Origin: Chitinophagales bacterium
GTDB taxonomy: Bacteria > Bacteroidota > Bacteroidia > Chitinophagales > LD1
Assembly (NCBI GenBank): GCA_016787045.1
Contig: JAEUVA010000020.1
Coordinates: 1 to 63,519, forward strand
Direction of reading: 5' to 3'
DNA length: 63,519 bases
A program made the translations under genes and the position numbers. How positions within the stretch are numbered: position 1 is the first letter of the stretch; each line of letters starts with the position of its first letter. This document shows, one piece after another, positions 32,264 through 40,530 of this stretch. The notes below the pieces were generated by a model. The model did not search any database. It saw only the letters and a program-made list of their open reading frames with translations, and had not been told where the DNA came from.

Positions 32264-33154
32264 CTAATTAGCAGTGTATCCGGCTACCTCTACCAAAAAC
32301 TTTTCATCTAAAGCACCCAGTTCTTCGGCTGCCTTTTTAGATAACTTTACCACTATTTCCATAGCTGCATCTGCCGGTGGCGTTTTGCCTACTACCTTTA
32401 CGTAGATTGTTTTTTTGTTCATCAGGTTAGTTACACGAATAATAGAACCGGTTTCTACACCACTGTAAAACGCTAAAAACTGATTACCCGATGTATTATC
32501 CGCCAAATAATTAGCTGCACCACGCACCTTTTTTATTTTGTATGTATTAGCATAGTTACTAAAAATAGCAGGGTACTCTGCCGGAACACTGCTAACTGTG
32601 CGCAGCCCATCGGTAGCCGTTTTTGATGTAACCGGTTCTGTGCTGATAACTTCTATAGGAACTTCTGTATAGCTTGCTCGCGTGCGGTTATCTTCTTCTG
32701 TGTAAGGTGTATCGGGTGTAGATGGTACATTAACGGGTTTATATATTGCCGCTGTGTTGTTCTTATTTACCACCAGCCGTTGTCCGGGCTTAACGTTCGC
32801 ATCGTTCATATTGTTCCACTGCTGAATGTCTTTTACCGTAACCCCATATTTTTTAGCAATGCTGTATAGTGATTCTCCACTAGCTACCACATGTAGTTGC
32901 GCATTTACAGTTGATGCGACATTAGCTGGATTAACTTTTGCCTCCTGATTTTTACCGGGTATTACAAGCACTTGGCCAATGCGAAGCCCGGTGTTGGTAC
33001 TCAGGTTGTTGGCTTTTGCCAAGTCAGCAACCGTTACGTTATACCTTTTGGCGATACCATACAGGTTATCTCCGGATACTACTTTGTATTTAGAAGTTTG
33101 TGCAAATACCACTGCAGATACACACCACAAAAAAAATACAGTAATCGTTCTCAT
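32264..33154 (-). CDS. LysM-repeat cell-wall-binding protein with RlpA-like C-terminal domain
   Basis: The ATG at 33154 gives the signal peptide MRTITVFFLWCVSAVVFAQ; upstream in-frame codons would overlap the divergent gene. Two LysM domains bind peptidoglycan: YKVVSGDNLYGIAKRYNVTVADLAKANNL and HVVASGESLYSIAKKYGVTVKDIQQWNNM. After a linker rich in Thr and Pro, the last 100 residues resemble a double-psi beta-barrel (NQFLAFYSGVETGSIIRVTNLMNKKTIYVKVVGK, then AMEIVVKLSKKAAEELGALDEKFLVEV). This is the pattern of RlpA-like domains in Bacteroidota, without an evident catalytic aspartate. It is likely periplasmic, organising or processing peptidoglycan. Its start is 35 bp from that of nfeD on the other strand. 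Confidence 0.88.
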   Translation of the reverse strand: MRTITVFFLWCVSAVVFAQTSKYKVVSGDNLYGIAKRYNVTVADLAKANNLSTNTGLRIGQVLVIPGKNQEAKVNPANVASTVNAQLHVVASGESLYSIAKKYGVTVKDIQQWNNMNDANVKPGQRLVVNKNNTAAIYKPVNVPSTPDTPYTEEDNRTRASYTEVPIEVISTEPVTSKTATDGLRTVSSVPAEYPAIFSNYANTYKIKKVRGAANYLADNTSGNQFLAFYSGVETGSIIRVTNLMNKKTIYVKVVGKTPPADAAMEIVVKLSKKAAEELGALDEKFLVEVAGYTAN

Positions 33155-33189
33155 ACTCAAAAGTTTATTTTCGTCATACATTACTAAGC

Positions 33190-34560
33190 ATGCAAACCTA
33201 CTGCCATAAAACGCCAATCGGCCACCTAACACTATACATATTCACATTTTTGCTGCTGAATTTGTGTACTTTAATAAACATTAACGCACAAAGCAATATT
33301 GTTTACCGGTTTCAAATTCACGATGAAATTGGCCCATCGGTAAACCGGCTAACCCAAAAAGCCATTGCCGAAGCAGAAAAAAAGAAGGCATCATACATAT
33401 TGATTGATTTAGATACATACGGTGGCCTGGTAAGTGATGCCGATGAAATACGCACTGCGCTTTTGAAAACCAAAATTCCAACCATTGTTTTTATCCGCAA
33501 CAATGCAGCCAGTGCCGGTGCGCTCATTTCTATTGCGTGTGATTCTATTTACATGCGACCCGGAGCCACTATTGGAGCTGCTAGTGTGGTAAATGAAGCC
33601 GGAGAACTGGCTCCCGAAAAATACCAAAGCTACATGCGTAAAAAAATGCGTGCCACTGCCGAAGAAACCGGTCGCAGACCCGAAATTGCAGAAGGGATGA
33701 CGGATGAAAGTTTAGAAATTGACTCCATCAAAGAAGCCGGAAAGATTATCACTTTCTCTACTAAAGAGGCAATCAAGTATGGTTACTGCAACGGTGTGGT
33801 AGATAAGCCCGAAGATATTTTACTGAAACTAAGCGGTGGTACTTACGTGATGGAAAATCATGAAATTACCTGTATTGAGGAAATTATTTTGTGGTTAGTA
33901 AAACCGGCAGTATCCGGCATTTTGCTGCTGCTCATTTTTGGAGGCATTTACTTTGAATTTAAAATGCCGGGCACGTTTTTACCTCTGGGGGTTTCTATAG
34001 TAGCCGCTATCATGTATTTCGCTCCGCTATATTTAGATGGCATGGCTGCCAACTGGGAGATTATTGTTTTTGCCCTAGGCATAGTTCTTATTCTATTAGA
34101 AATTTTTGTTATTCCCGGTTTTGGCGTTGCAGGAATTACCGGCATAACACTGACCATCACCGGGCTCACGCTTGCACTGGTTCGTAACATTGATTTTGAT
34201 TTCAGTTTTGTATCCGGCAAATCATTAGCCATTTCATTTTTGATGGTCACCGTTGCCATGGCTTTACCGCTGGCTTTGTTACTGGCTTTTGGGCAACGTA
34301 TTTTTTCATCGGCTTTGTTTAACAGAGTGAGCGTGCAAGCCAGCATGAGTAAGGAGGATGGCTACAGCATTAAAGACAATGCCTTGCAACAATTTATAGG
34401 AAGCACAGCTGTATGTTCTACAGACCTGCGGCCTGCCGGAAAAATTGAGATAGGTGGTGAACGCTTAGATGCAGTGGCCGATGGCGGATTTATTGAAAAG
34501 GGAAATAACGTTAGAGTACTTCGCCTGCAAGGCAATTACCTGATTGTAGAGAAGATATAA
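33190..34560 (+). CDS. Long-form NfeD protein (ClpP-class serine protease plus membrane NfeD domain)
   Basis: A signal/anchor (residues 12-34) precedes a ClpP-fold protease domain (38-235) with IHDEIGPSVNRLTQKAI, LIDLDTYGGLVSDADEI and NNAASAGALISIACD. S108 in the AASAG motif is the likely nucleophile, and the lysine pair at YMRKKM (151-152) is the likely general base, as in the archaeal 1510-N protease. Four to five membrane helices follow (235-370), then a C-terminal OB-fold NfeD domain (QQFIGSTAVCSTDLRPAGKIEIGGERLDAVADGGFIEKGNNVRVL). Long NfeD proteins usually act with a stomatin/SPFH protein in membrane quality control; no stomatin gene is adjacent here. The next gene begins 1 bp after its stop. 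Confidence 0.93.
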   Translation: MQTYCHKTPIGHLTLYIFTFLLLNLCTLININAQSNIVYRFQIHDEIGPSVNRLTQKAIAEAEKKKASYILIDLDTYGGLVSDADEIRTALLKTKIPTIVFIRNNAASAGALISIACDSIYMRPGATIGAASVVNEAGELAPEKYQSYMRKKMRATAEETGRRPEIAEGMTDESLEIDSIKEAGKIITFSTKEAIKYGYCNGVVDKPEDILLKLSGGTYVMENHEITCIEEIILWLVKPAVSGILLLLIFGGIYFEFKMPGTFLPLGVSIVAAIMYFAPLYLDGMAANWEIIVFALGIVLILLEIFVIPGFGVAGITGITLTITGLTLALVRNIDFDFSFVSGKSLAISFLMVTVAMALPLALLLAFGQRIFSSALFNRVSVQASMSKEDGYSIKDNALQQFIGSTAVCSTDLRPAGKIEIGGERLDAVADGGFIEKGNNVRVLRLQGNYLIVEKI

Positions 34561-34561
34561 C

Positions 34562-34798
34562 ATGAAATTTTCTGATGCACTTGGTTTTGCCGGTGTGGCT
34601 CTTTTGCTGCTTGCTTTTTTACTAAACTTGTTCAAAGTAGTGAGCCACAGTAGCCGTGTTTACATTTCTTTAAATCTGGCTGGGGCAAGCATGGCCTGTG
34701 CTGCATCTGTTTTAATCCACTACATGCCCTTTGTAATTTTAGAAGGCACATGGGCAGTAGTTTCGTTTGCCGCTTTAATACGCTCCTTCCGCAGGTGA
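34562..34798 (+). CDS. Small membrane protein, CBU_0592 type
   Basis: The protein is 78 aa with three hydrophobic helices (8-24, 34-55, 57-73) and a short basic C-terminus. The N-terminal ALGFAGVALLLLAFLLN, the middle SRVYISLNLAGA and the later FVILEGTWAVVSF are typical of the CBU_0592 family of inner-membrane proteins, whose function is unknown. It is co-transcribed with nfeD (1-bp gap). Confidence 0.85.
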   Translation: MKFSDALGFAGVALLLLAFLLNLFKVVSHSSRVYISLNLAGASMACAASVLIHYMPFVILEGTWAVVSFAALIRSFRR

Positions 34799-34856
34799 GC
34801 ACACTTGTGTGGTGCTTACAATTACGATAAGCTACCCGATGACGATAGCAATTGTG

Positions 34857-35678
34857 TTATTGAAAAGCCGGCTCAACAGAAGCAGTACCGTTGTCCACAT
34901 CCTTTACATCACGCAGCGATTCAGTTCGGGCTTTTACTTTTTCAAATTCTTCGGTGTAGTGTGGGTGATTAGTACCAAAAACTCTGTCCCAGATGTTGAA
35001 ATACAAACCGTAGTTACTGGTCACATACTTGTGGTGCATATTGTGGTGGGTAGAGGTATTGCTCCACTTGGTAAGCCAGTTATTGGTAAATCCGGCAGGA
35101 AACAATTCAAACCCCAAATGCCCCAGTACATTCATACCGGTTTGGTAAAGTACCCAAATTAAAATAGTGTAAGGGTGTACCGGCATCAAAAAAACCATGA
35201 TAGGTACTATGCTTACTTCTACAATGGCCTCTAGCGGGTGAAAGGCAAAAGCCGCCCACGGTGTGGGGTTGGTGCTCATGTGGTGGACCTTGTGCACGTA
35301 CGGGTATATGGGCTTCCAGTGCATAAGCCGGTGAGTGAGGTAGAAATAAAAGTCATGAATAAATATGAAGGCCAATACCGAAAAGATAAAGTAGGCCACG
35401 CTGTAATCGCTAAAATTGGTGTACATCTGCGTGTACCCATTTTTTCTCAACAAAAAAATGGAGAAACCTACGGTAGCAAAAATGGCTAACGATAAAAAAG
35501 AATATTTGATTTCGCGAAAGATGTGCGGATTATCCGGGTATTTCTGCTGAATTTTGAATTTGAAAAAATCACGCTTTTTCCAAACATAAAACAACAGATA
35601 CAATGGCCCTGCAAAAGCGAGGTAACGCAGCGAAAGGATGCCGTAGGTCTTCAATAGCCGCAATGCGATTTCTTCCAT
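34857..35678 (-). CDS. Sterol desaturase / fatty acid hydroxylase family membrane enzyme
   Basis: The protein is 273 aa with about five membrane helices and the eight-histidine diiron pattern: HDFYFYLTHRLMH (H116...H120), HKVHH (129-133), H187 in LGHLGF, and THHNMHH (H211-H216 region). These enzymes use a non-haem diiron centre, O2 and an electron donor to hydroxylate or desaturate lipids. The substrate cannot be told from sequence; in Bacteroidota candidates include fatty-acid, carotenoid or hopanoid-type lipids. It stands alone between convergent CBU_0592 and a lipoprotein gene. Confidence 0.92.
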   Translation of the reverse strand: MEEIALRLLKTYGILSLRYLAFAGPLYLLFYVWKKRDFFKFKIQQKYPDNPHIFREIKYSFLSLAIFATVGFSIFLLRKNGYTQMYTNFSDYSVAYFIFSVLAFIFIHDFYFYLTHRLMHWKPIYPYVHKVHHMSTNPTPWAAFAFHPLEAIVEVSIVPIMVFLMPVHPYTILIWVLYQTGMNVLGHLGFELFPAGFTNNWLTKWSNTSTHHNMHHKYVTSNYGLYFNIWDRVFGTNHPHYTEEFEKVKARTESLRDVKDVDNGTASVEPAFQ

Positions 35679-35767
35679 AGGTAAGTTTTGTGAGTGCTAA
35701 TTTAATGAGTGGTGTTTGTAGTCTGGTAATTTAATACTGAAATGCTACAATCTGCCACCGAAGCGTT

Positions 35768-36622
35768 TTACCAGAGTGTAATATTTTTGCTTTTTCCGTT
35801 GTAAGTAACTGTAGCCGTTTTGTCGCAGGCCTGATTACCAAACGTGTCGTAGTTCAAGAGCAACTCTTTACCGTTGCTATTCTCCAACTTTAACGTTCCT
35901 GACACAAAAGTGGATAAACAACCCAGCGATAATTTTTTAAGTAAAGGAGTTACTGTGCTTACCGTAAATTCATCTCCATTCACATTAGTACCGCTGGCAC
36001 TTCCGCTGATTTCGTACTCATCATTTAGCCAGCCAATACCGGCATCCTTGGTGAGGGTAATAGTACGTTGCGATTGCCAGCTTACAGTTCCGTTATCGCG
36101 CTGCATGGTAGCATTAGCCACAACTACCGAATAGGATGTGGCAGATGTACGAGTAATAGTTTTGGTACCGGTTATCTTGTACATGTTGCTGCCATTGCCC
36201 GCATAGTATTCGCTGGATGATGGTATGGAAATAACGATTTCGCACCCGTTTTCGCTCCACCGCTTGCTCATCAATACGCCCACTTTGCCGGCTCTGTAGC
36301 GGCCATCTTTACACAGTATGCCTTTTGAACTGCCACCACTATTCAGCGGACCATAGTTAATGGTGAAATGCACCCCATCACCATCGGTAAAGGAGGAATC
36401 TATAAATGAAACTACAGCACCACTTGGTAATATGTAATCATCTGTTTTGCCGGTCCGATTGTCCTCAGCGGCAAAATCAGATACCGCATCATAAACCGAT
36501 GAAAATTCATTTTCTATCTGCGCATTGTCTTCGGCAGATTGTATGCTTTCTTTGAGGTCTTTTCGGCAAGAAGAAACAATAAACCCTACAGCAAGGGCAA
36601 AAATCAATAGACGTGTATTCAT
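35768..36622 (-). CDS. Predicted lipoprotein of unknown function
   Basis: Signal peptide II: MNTRLLIFALAVGFIVSSC with the cysteine at residue 19. The 265-residue mature protein is beta-rich, Ser/Thr/Gly-rich, with stretches such as GVHFTINYGPLNSGGSSKGILCKDGRYRAGKVGVLMS and TKTITRTSATSYSVVVANATMQRDNGTVSWQSQRTITL. It ends in TVTYNGKSKNITLW. Three further cysteines are present. Similar lipoproteins are common in Bacteroidota but no named family was recognised. It follows a GC-rich intergenic repeat on its upstream side. Confidence 0.7.
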   Translation of the reverse strand: MNTRLLIFALAVGFIVSSCRKDLKESIQSAEDNAQIENEFSSVYDAVSDFAAEDNRTGKTDDYILPSGAVVSFIDSSFTDGDGVHFTINYGPLNSGGSSKGILCKDGRYRAGKVGVLMSKRWSENGCEIVISIPSSSEYYAGNGSNMYKITGTKTITRTSATSYSVVVANATMQRDNGTVSWQSQRTITLTKDAGIGWLNDEYEISGSASGTNVNGDEFTVSTVTPLLKKLSLGCLSTFVSGTLKLENSNGKELLLNYDTFGNQACDKTATVTYNGKSKNITLW

Positions 36623-36730
36623 AAGTATTTCAATTGTTTACTTCAAATAACAACAATTAAAGCCGCAATTGCAAAATGTCAAGTGCTGAACAAGGTTAGT
36701 TGTTAAGCCAGCTACTATGCCACTACTTGT

Positions 36731-36885
36731 ACTTTGCCTGCAGCCAACAGGTGCGCAGCCGCGCGAGGGATGCAGCGGGCGCGACCATAGGGAGCGGTCT
36801 CGGCTTTGGCCGAGACGACACTCCGCAGCAGCCCGACCCCTACCGGAGCGCGGGTAGCAGGCAAGCGGTTGGGGGCGCGCCCAAA
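36731..36885. repeat. GC-rich palindromic intergenic element
   Basis: The 378-bp gap between the lipoprotein gene and the H1/DksA-like gene (36623-37000) contains a block far richer in G and C than its surroundings. Its outer arms are complementary (TTGCCTGC at 36734-36741 and GCAGGCAA at 36857-36864). At its centre is a perfect 8-bp hairpin, GTCTCGGC-TTTG-GCCGAGAC (36797-36816), and GGCGCGCC occurs near 36874. Open frames inside it exist on both strands only because the block lacks A/T-rich stops. It looks like a REP/MITE-type repeat. The remaining bases before it (36623-36730) show nothing recognisable. Confidence 0.6.
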
Positions 36886-36904
36886 TGAGATATAGCCCAT
36901 ACAT

Positions 36905-36933
36905 TTGCACTATCAGTGGCTTTTTTATTTTTG
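36905..36933 (+). promoter_or_regulatory. Putative Bacteroidota promoter of the H1/DksA-like gene
   Basis: TTG at 36905-36907, then 18 bp, then TATTTTTG at 36926-36933, a full match to TAnnTTTG. A second match (TACATTTG, 36900-36907) overlaps the -33 part but has no partner. The predicted transcript would have a leader of roughly 60 bases before the ATG at 37001. Confidence 0.55.
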
Positions 36934-37000
36934 CGGCCTTATTTTCGAGCACATGGCTGCAGTTTCCAAATTGATTACATTCGCCAACAAACTTTTAAAC

Positions 37001-37918
37001 ATGGCTAAGACAAAGGGAAAAGACAAGAAGAAGGCAAGCGTAAAAGCTAAGCCCGTGAAGAAAGCAAGCGCTAAACCCGCTGCCAAGAAAGCAAAACCCG
37101 TTGCTAAAAAACCGGCACCTAAACCGGCAAAAAAGCAAACTCCGAAGCCCGCTAAAAAAGCGGCTAAAACGGCAAAGAAGACCGCGGTAAAAGCCAAACC
37201 GATAAAGAAGGCCGCACCCAAGAAAAAAGTAGTGGCTAAAAAGCCCGCTGCTAAGGTGGCAAAAAAAGCTGCCAAGCCGGTTAGTAAAGTGTTAGCAAAG
37301 AATGTGTCTAAGCCGAAACCTGTAGCCGCAAAACCGGTAAAAGTGGTGAAGCCAGTGGCTAAACCTGCTCCGGCAATAAACAAACAAACCAAACCGGCAC
37401 CGGTAGCGAAACAACCCGTTGTTTCACCTGCCAAGCCGATACATAAACCGCAACCCATGACACCCGCAGATCCTAATGCCCCACAACTTCGCTACAGCGA
37501 TGAAGAACTCAAAGAATTTAAAGACCTTATTGACAAAAAATTGGCTATAGCCCGCGATGAACTCAAAAGCTTGAAAGAGGCCTTAGATAACCACACCGAA
37601 AGCCAGGCCGGCAACAAAGCGTGGAATATGGAAGAAGGTACTGATACTTCAGAAATGGAGTACCTGATGAACCAAATCAGCCGCCAGCATGGTTACATCC
37701 GCAACTTAGAGTTAGCGCTTGTACGCATAGAAAATAAAACGTATGGAATTTGCCGGGCTTCAGGTAAACTTATACCCAAAGAACGTTTGCGCGTAGTGCC
37801 TCATGCCACGCTTAGCTTAGAAGCCAAAATGAGCCGCAAGAAAGAAGACGATACACCCTCAGCAGGAGGTGGAAATGCCGCCCCTCCTACCGATTTTTCG
37901 GAAGGGTTTGAAGAATAA
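37001..37918 (+). CDS. Histone H1-like lysine/alanine/proline-rich protein fused to a TraR/DksA-like domain
   Basis: The ATG at 37001 (MAKTKGKDKKK) is chosen over an upstream in-frame ATG at 36905, which lies inside the promoter. Residues 1-160 are nearly all Lys, Ala, Pro and Val in repeats such as KPVKKASAKPAAKKAKP, as in histone H1 and bacterial HU/AlgP-type tails that bind DNA. Residues 165-290 are a DksA/TraR-like domain: a helical hairpin (YSDEELKEFKDLIDKKLAIARDELKSLKEAL) and the region with TYGICRASGKLIPKERLRVVPHATLS. The zinc cysteines of DksA are reduced to one, as in other Bacteroidota members. DksA-type proteins act through the secondary channel of RNA polymerase; joining this to a DNA-binding tail is notable. 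The last 20 residues are Gly/Ala/acidic. Confidence 0.85.
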   Translation: MAKTKGKDKKKASVKAKPVKKASAKPAAKKAKPVAKKPAPKPAKKQTPKPAKKAAKTAKKTAVKAKPIKKAAPKKKVVAKKPAAKVAKKAAKPVSKVLAKNVSKPKPVAAKPVKVVKPVAKPAPAINKQTKPAPVAKQPVVSPAKPIHKPQPMTPADPNAPQLRYSDEELKEFKDLIDKKLAIARDELKSLKEALDNHTESQAGNKAWNMEEGTDTSEMEYLMNQISRQHGYIRNLELALVRIENKTYGICRASGKLIPKERLRVVPHATLSLEAKMSRKKEDDTPSAGGGNAAPPTDFSEGFEE

Positions 37919-38011
37919 CATATCATCCAACTACTCTGGTGTGATGCTGCTTATGAAAATCATGAGCAGCATCATTAGTTTTAGTGCGGCAACCTTTTAC
38001 ATTCGCCTTTG

Positions 38012-38028
38012 TTTAGAATAAATCTAAA
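38012..38028. promoter_or_regulatory. Inverted-repeat operator upstream of the FTR1 iron permease gene
   Basis: TTTAGA-ATAAA-TCTAAA is a perfect 6-bp inverted repeat with a 5-bp spacer, ending 7 bp before the ATG at 38036. Such a site over the start region of an iron-transport gene suggests binding by a metal-responsive repressor of the Fur or DtxR/IdeR type. The identity of the regulator is inference. Confidence 0.5.
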
Positions 38029-38035
38029 TTTAAGT

Positions 38036-39916
38036 ATGAGAATTATTTTCCGACAAATTGTGTGGATTGTTCTATTGTGTGCAGCTTTCAAGGTTCAGGC
38101 GTCTGATGCAGAGCAAGCCCGCTTGTTGATACATACGTTCAACTATCTTGGCGGAGATTACTCACATGCTGTAAACAACGGTAAGGTGTTAGATGAAGAG
38201 GAATATGAAGAAATGCAAGAGTTTTGTGAGACTGCCGAAGAACAACTCAAAGATCTGAGCACTAAATGGAATGCTGATGATGCCGCTGTAGTTAAAAAAC
38301 TGGTAGATGAATTGGTGGCATTAGTTAACGCAAAAGCCGAGGCATCGGTAGTGAAAGCAAAAGCTACGGAAGCAAAACTCAAAGTAATTGCCATAAGTGG
38401 TTTAAAAACCTACCCCACTACCTACCCCAACTTGGATAGCGGTAAAAAATTGTTTGCTACCGAATGCAGCAAATGTCACGGCTCAACGGGCTATGGCGAT
38501 GGACCTGAAGGAGCTGAGCTAAATCCAAAGCCCAGAAATTTTCATGACGCAGAGCGAATAAATGAAATAGATGCAGCGCATGTATTTAATACTATTCGTT
38601 TGGGTGTAGAAGGCACAGGTATGAAATCTTTTCCGCAACTGACCGATGATGAAGTTTGGGATCTCGCCTTTTACGTACTGTCGCTGCGGTATGAACGTGT
38701 AGAGGCAGATACCACCAGTACCGGTAAAATTAATCTTGAAGTATTGTCTGTTAAAACAGATAATCAACTCAAAAACGAATTAGGTTTTTCTTTAAATCAA
38801 ATTGCCGCACTCCGCACCCAACAACCATCCGAGAACAATGACCGTTTTTTGCAATCGGCCGTAAAGTACCTTCAAAAATCATTGCAAAGCTACAGCAACA
38901 GTAAAAATTCTGAAGCCCTGCGTTACCTCTCATTAGCATATTTAGAAGGCATAGAACCGGTAGAAAATCACCTAAAAGCCAGCGATCCTACTTTAGGCGA
39001 TAAGTTAGAACAGCAAATAACAATATTGCGAAAGTTGATGGAAAACCGTGCAGCAGTAGAGCAAGTAAGCGACTCCATAACTGCCACACTAAAAACCATT
39101 AGCAACGCTAATACGGTTTTAAAAAAAACCGACTATTCATTTTGGATGGCTTTGGTAATGAGCATTTCCATTTTACTGCGCGAAGGATTAGAGGCATTTT
39201 TAGTAGTACTGGTTATTTTATCAGTAATACAAGCTACTGGGCTTAATGCCGCACAAAAATGGGTTCATGCCGGTTGGATTTTTGCGCTGCTGTGTGGATT
39301 TGTTTTGTGGGTAATTGCCGATATATACGTACCGGAAATTGCCCAGTATATGGAAGCTACAGAAGGAGTAGTTTCATTGGTTGCAGTATGCATGCTCTTG
39401 TACGTAGGTTTCTGGCTGCACAGCAAAGCAGAAATCAGTAAATGGAAACAGTTTGTAAGTTCAAAGATAAACAGTGCAATAGAACATGGTAGCTACAAGG
39501 GCTTGTCAGTATTATCTTTTTTCGTAGTATTTCGCGAAGTGTTTGAATCGGTGTTATTTTTAACCGCATTAAACATTGAATCTGCCGGTAAGCAAAGTAG
39601 TGCCATTGCGTTAGGTCTAATTATAGCCCTGCTTGCAGTTGTAGCTTTTGCATTTGTGGTGCTGCGTTACTCCGCTAAACTACCTATACCTCGTTTGTTT
39701 AAATTTTCTACTCTGGTCATGGGTCTTCTGGCTATTGTCTTGGCTGGCAAAGGCATCCACTCTTTTCAAGAAGTGGGCTGGGTAAGTATTACGGGAATAT
39801 CATTTTTCAAATTAGATATTTTGGGCATTTATCCAACACTGGAAAGTGTTGCTGCGCAGGGTTTGGTTGTTGCAATTGTGCTGTATATGCTAAACCCATT
39901 TGCAAAAAGCAAATAG
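38036..39916 (+). CDS. Iron permease FTR1-family protein with cytochrome c domain
   Basis: The ATG at 38036 is followed by a signal peptide (MRIIFRQIVWIVLLCAAFKVQA). A helical periplasmic part comes first (20-125), then a c-type cytochrome domain with haem motif CSKCH (144-148) and a candidate distal methionine in GTGMKSFPQ. A helical region leads to a C-terminal seven-helix FTR1 permease. It carries the two REXXE iron-binding motifs, REGLE (382-386) and REVFE (500-504). FTR1 proteins import ferric iron and in yeast work with a ferroxidase; here the fused cytochrome may oxidise Fe(II) or pass on the electron. The length of 626 aa fits other cytochrome-FTR1 fusions. A 17-bp inverted repeat just before the start suggests iron control. 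Confidence 0.93.
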   Translation: MRIIFRQIVWIVLLCAAFKVQASDAEQARLLIHTFNYLGGDYSHAVNNGKVLDEEEYEEMQEFCETAEEQLKDLSTKWNADDAAVVKKLVDELVALVNAKAEASVVKAKATEAKLKVIAISGLKTYPTTYPNLDSGKKLFATECSKCHGSTGYGDGPEGAELNPKPRNFHDAERINEIDAAHVFNTIRLGVEGTGMKSFPQLTDDEVWDLAFYVLSLRYERVEADTTSTGKINLEVLSVKTDNQLKNELGFSLNQIAALRTQQPSENNDRFLQSAVKYLQKSLQSYSNSKNSEALRYLSLAYLEGIEPVENHLKASDPTLGDKLEQQITILRKLMENRAAVEQVSDSITATLKTISNANTVLKKTDYSFWMALVMSISILLREGLEAFLVVLVILSVIQATGLNAAQKWVHAGWIFALLCGFVLWVIADIYVPEIAQYMEATEGVVSLVAVCMLLYVGFWLHSKAEISKWKQFVSSKINSAIEHGSYKGLSVLSFFVVFREVFESVLFLTALNIESAGKQSSAIALGLIIALLAVVAFAFVVLRYSAKLPIPRLFKFSTLVMGLLAIVLAGKGIHSFQEVGWVSITGISFFKLDILGIYPTLESVAAQGLVVAIVLYMLNPFAKSK

Positions 39917-40024
39917 CCGCCCTGCTCAATTCGGATTAGAGTTTATACGAGCTTATCTTCCGCATAAATAGCCATTCTACTTACCTCAATTCAGGATAGC
40001 TACTAGAATATTCAAAATCAATTG

Positions 40025-40054
40025 TTGTAGCTACAAATATTTCATTTACATTTG
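40025..40054 (+). promoter_or_regulatory. marR-type gene promoter with overlapping operator
   Basis: The perfect 12-bp palindrome TTGTAGCTACAA (40025-40036) provides the -33 TTG. Nineteen bp after that TTG lies TACATTTG (40047-40054), a full match to the Bacteroidota -7 element. A regulator bound to the palindrome would block RNA polymerase. The ATG of the marR-type gene follows only 7 bp after the -7 element, so the message is probably leaderless or nearly so. Confidence 0.7.
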
Positions 40055-40060
40055 CCGCAC

Positions 40061-40513
40061 ATGGGCACTATAGAAGAAGAAATAAAGCAGAAGAAGTTTC
40101 AGAGCGAACAGCACAAAGCAATTGTCAACCTGATGTACACCAGTAGTTGGTTGTACAACCAAAATTCGGCTCGGCTAAAAAAATTTGGCATTACCCCCGA
40201 GCAGTTTAATGTACTACGCATCCTTCGTGGCTCCCACCCTACCCCACTCATGCTGCTAGAAATTACTAACCGTATGATAGATAAGAATAGCAATGCCACC
40301 CGCTTAGTAGAGAAACTGCGTGTAAAGGGATTTGTGAAAAGGGAGATATGCCCCAACAACCGCAGACAGGTAGATATACTGATTACAGACAAGGGACTTC
40401 AACTGCTCGCCAAAATTGATATTGACCAAAAAGAGTGGATTGAAATGCAAGGCAAACTAAATAATACAGACGCCAAAGAATTAAACCGGCTTCTGGAAAA
40501 GTTAAGAAGTTAA
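40061..40513 (+). CDS. MarR-family transcriptional regulator
   Basis: The protein is 150 aa with the winged-helix MarR fold: helices around ITPEQFNVLRILRGSHPTPLMLLEITNRM (recognition helix region about 45-80), NSNATRLVEKLRVKGFVKREICPNNRRQVDILITDKG (recognition helix and wing), and a C-terminal dimerisation helix. The ATG at 40061 is used; an upstream TTG lies within the promoter. A cysteine (in REICPNNRR) lies in the wing and could sense thiol-reactive compounds, as in the MarR/MhqR/OhrR group, but this is a guess. Its own promoter and the pirin promoter downstream carry the same TTGTA-N2-TACAA palindrome, so it very likely represses both itself and the genes from 40579 to 43934. Confidence 0.93.
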   Translation: MGTIEEEIKQKKFQSEQHKAIVNLMYTSSWLYNQNSARLKKFGITPEQFNVLRILRGSHPTPLMLLEITNRMIDKNSNATRLVEKLRVKGFVKREICPNNRRQVDILITDKGLQLLAKIDIDQKEWIEMQGKLNNTDAKELNRLLEKLRS

Positions 40514-40530
40514 AAAATTTAGAAAATTAG

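Noticed and set aside
36715..36952. Open frames on both strands in the GC-rich intergenic block
   Set aside because: They exist because the block lacks A/T-rich stop codons, have no family resemblance, overlap each other and fall within a palindromic repeat.
38009..38035. TTG start for the FTR1 protein
   Set aside because: It would place the operator inverted repeat in coding sequence and put nine residues ahead of a normal signal peptide.
40147..40162. Perfect 16-bp palindrome TTGGTTGTACAACCAA inside the MarR gene
   Set aside because: It encodes part of a normal helix (SWLYNQ), its spacing differs from the two promoter palindromes and it is far from any promoter; probably chance, though autoregulatory binding is not excluded.
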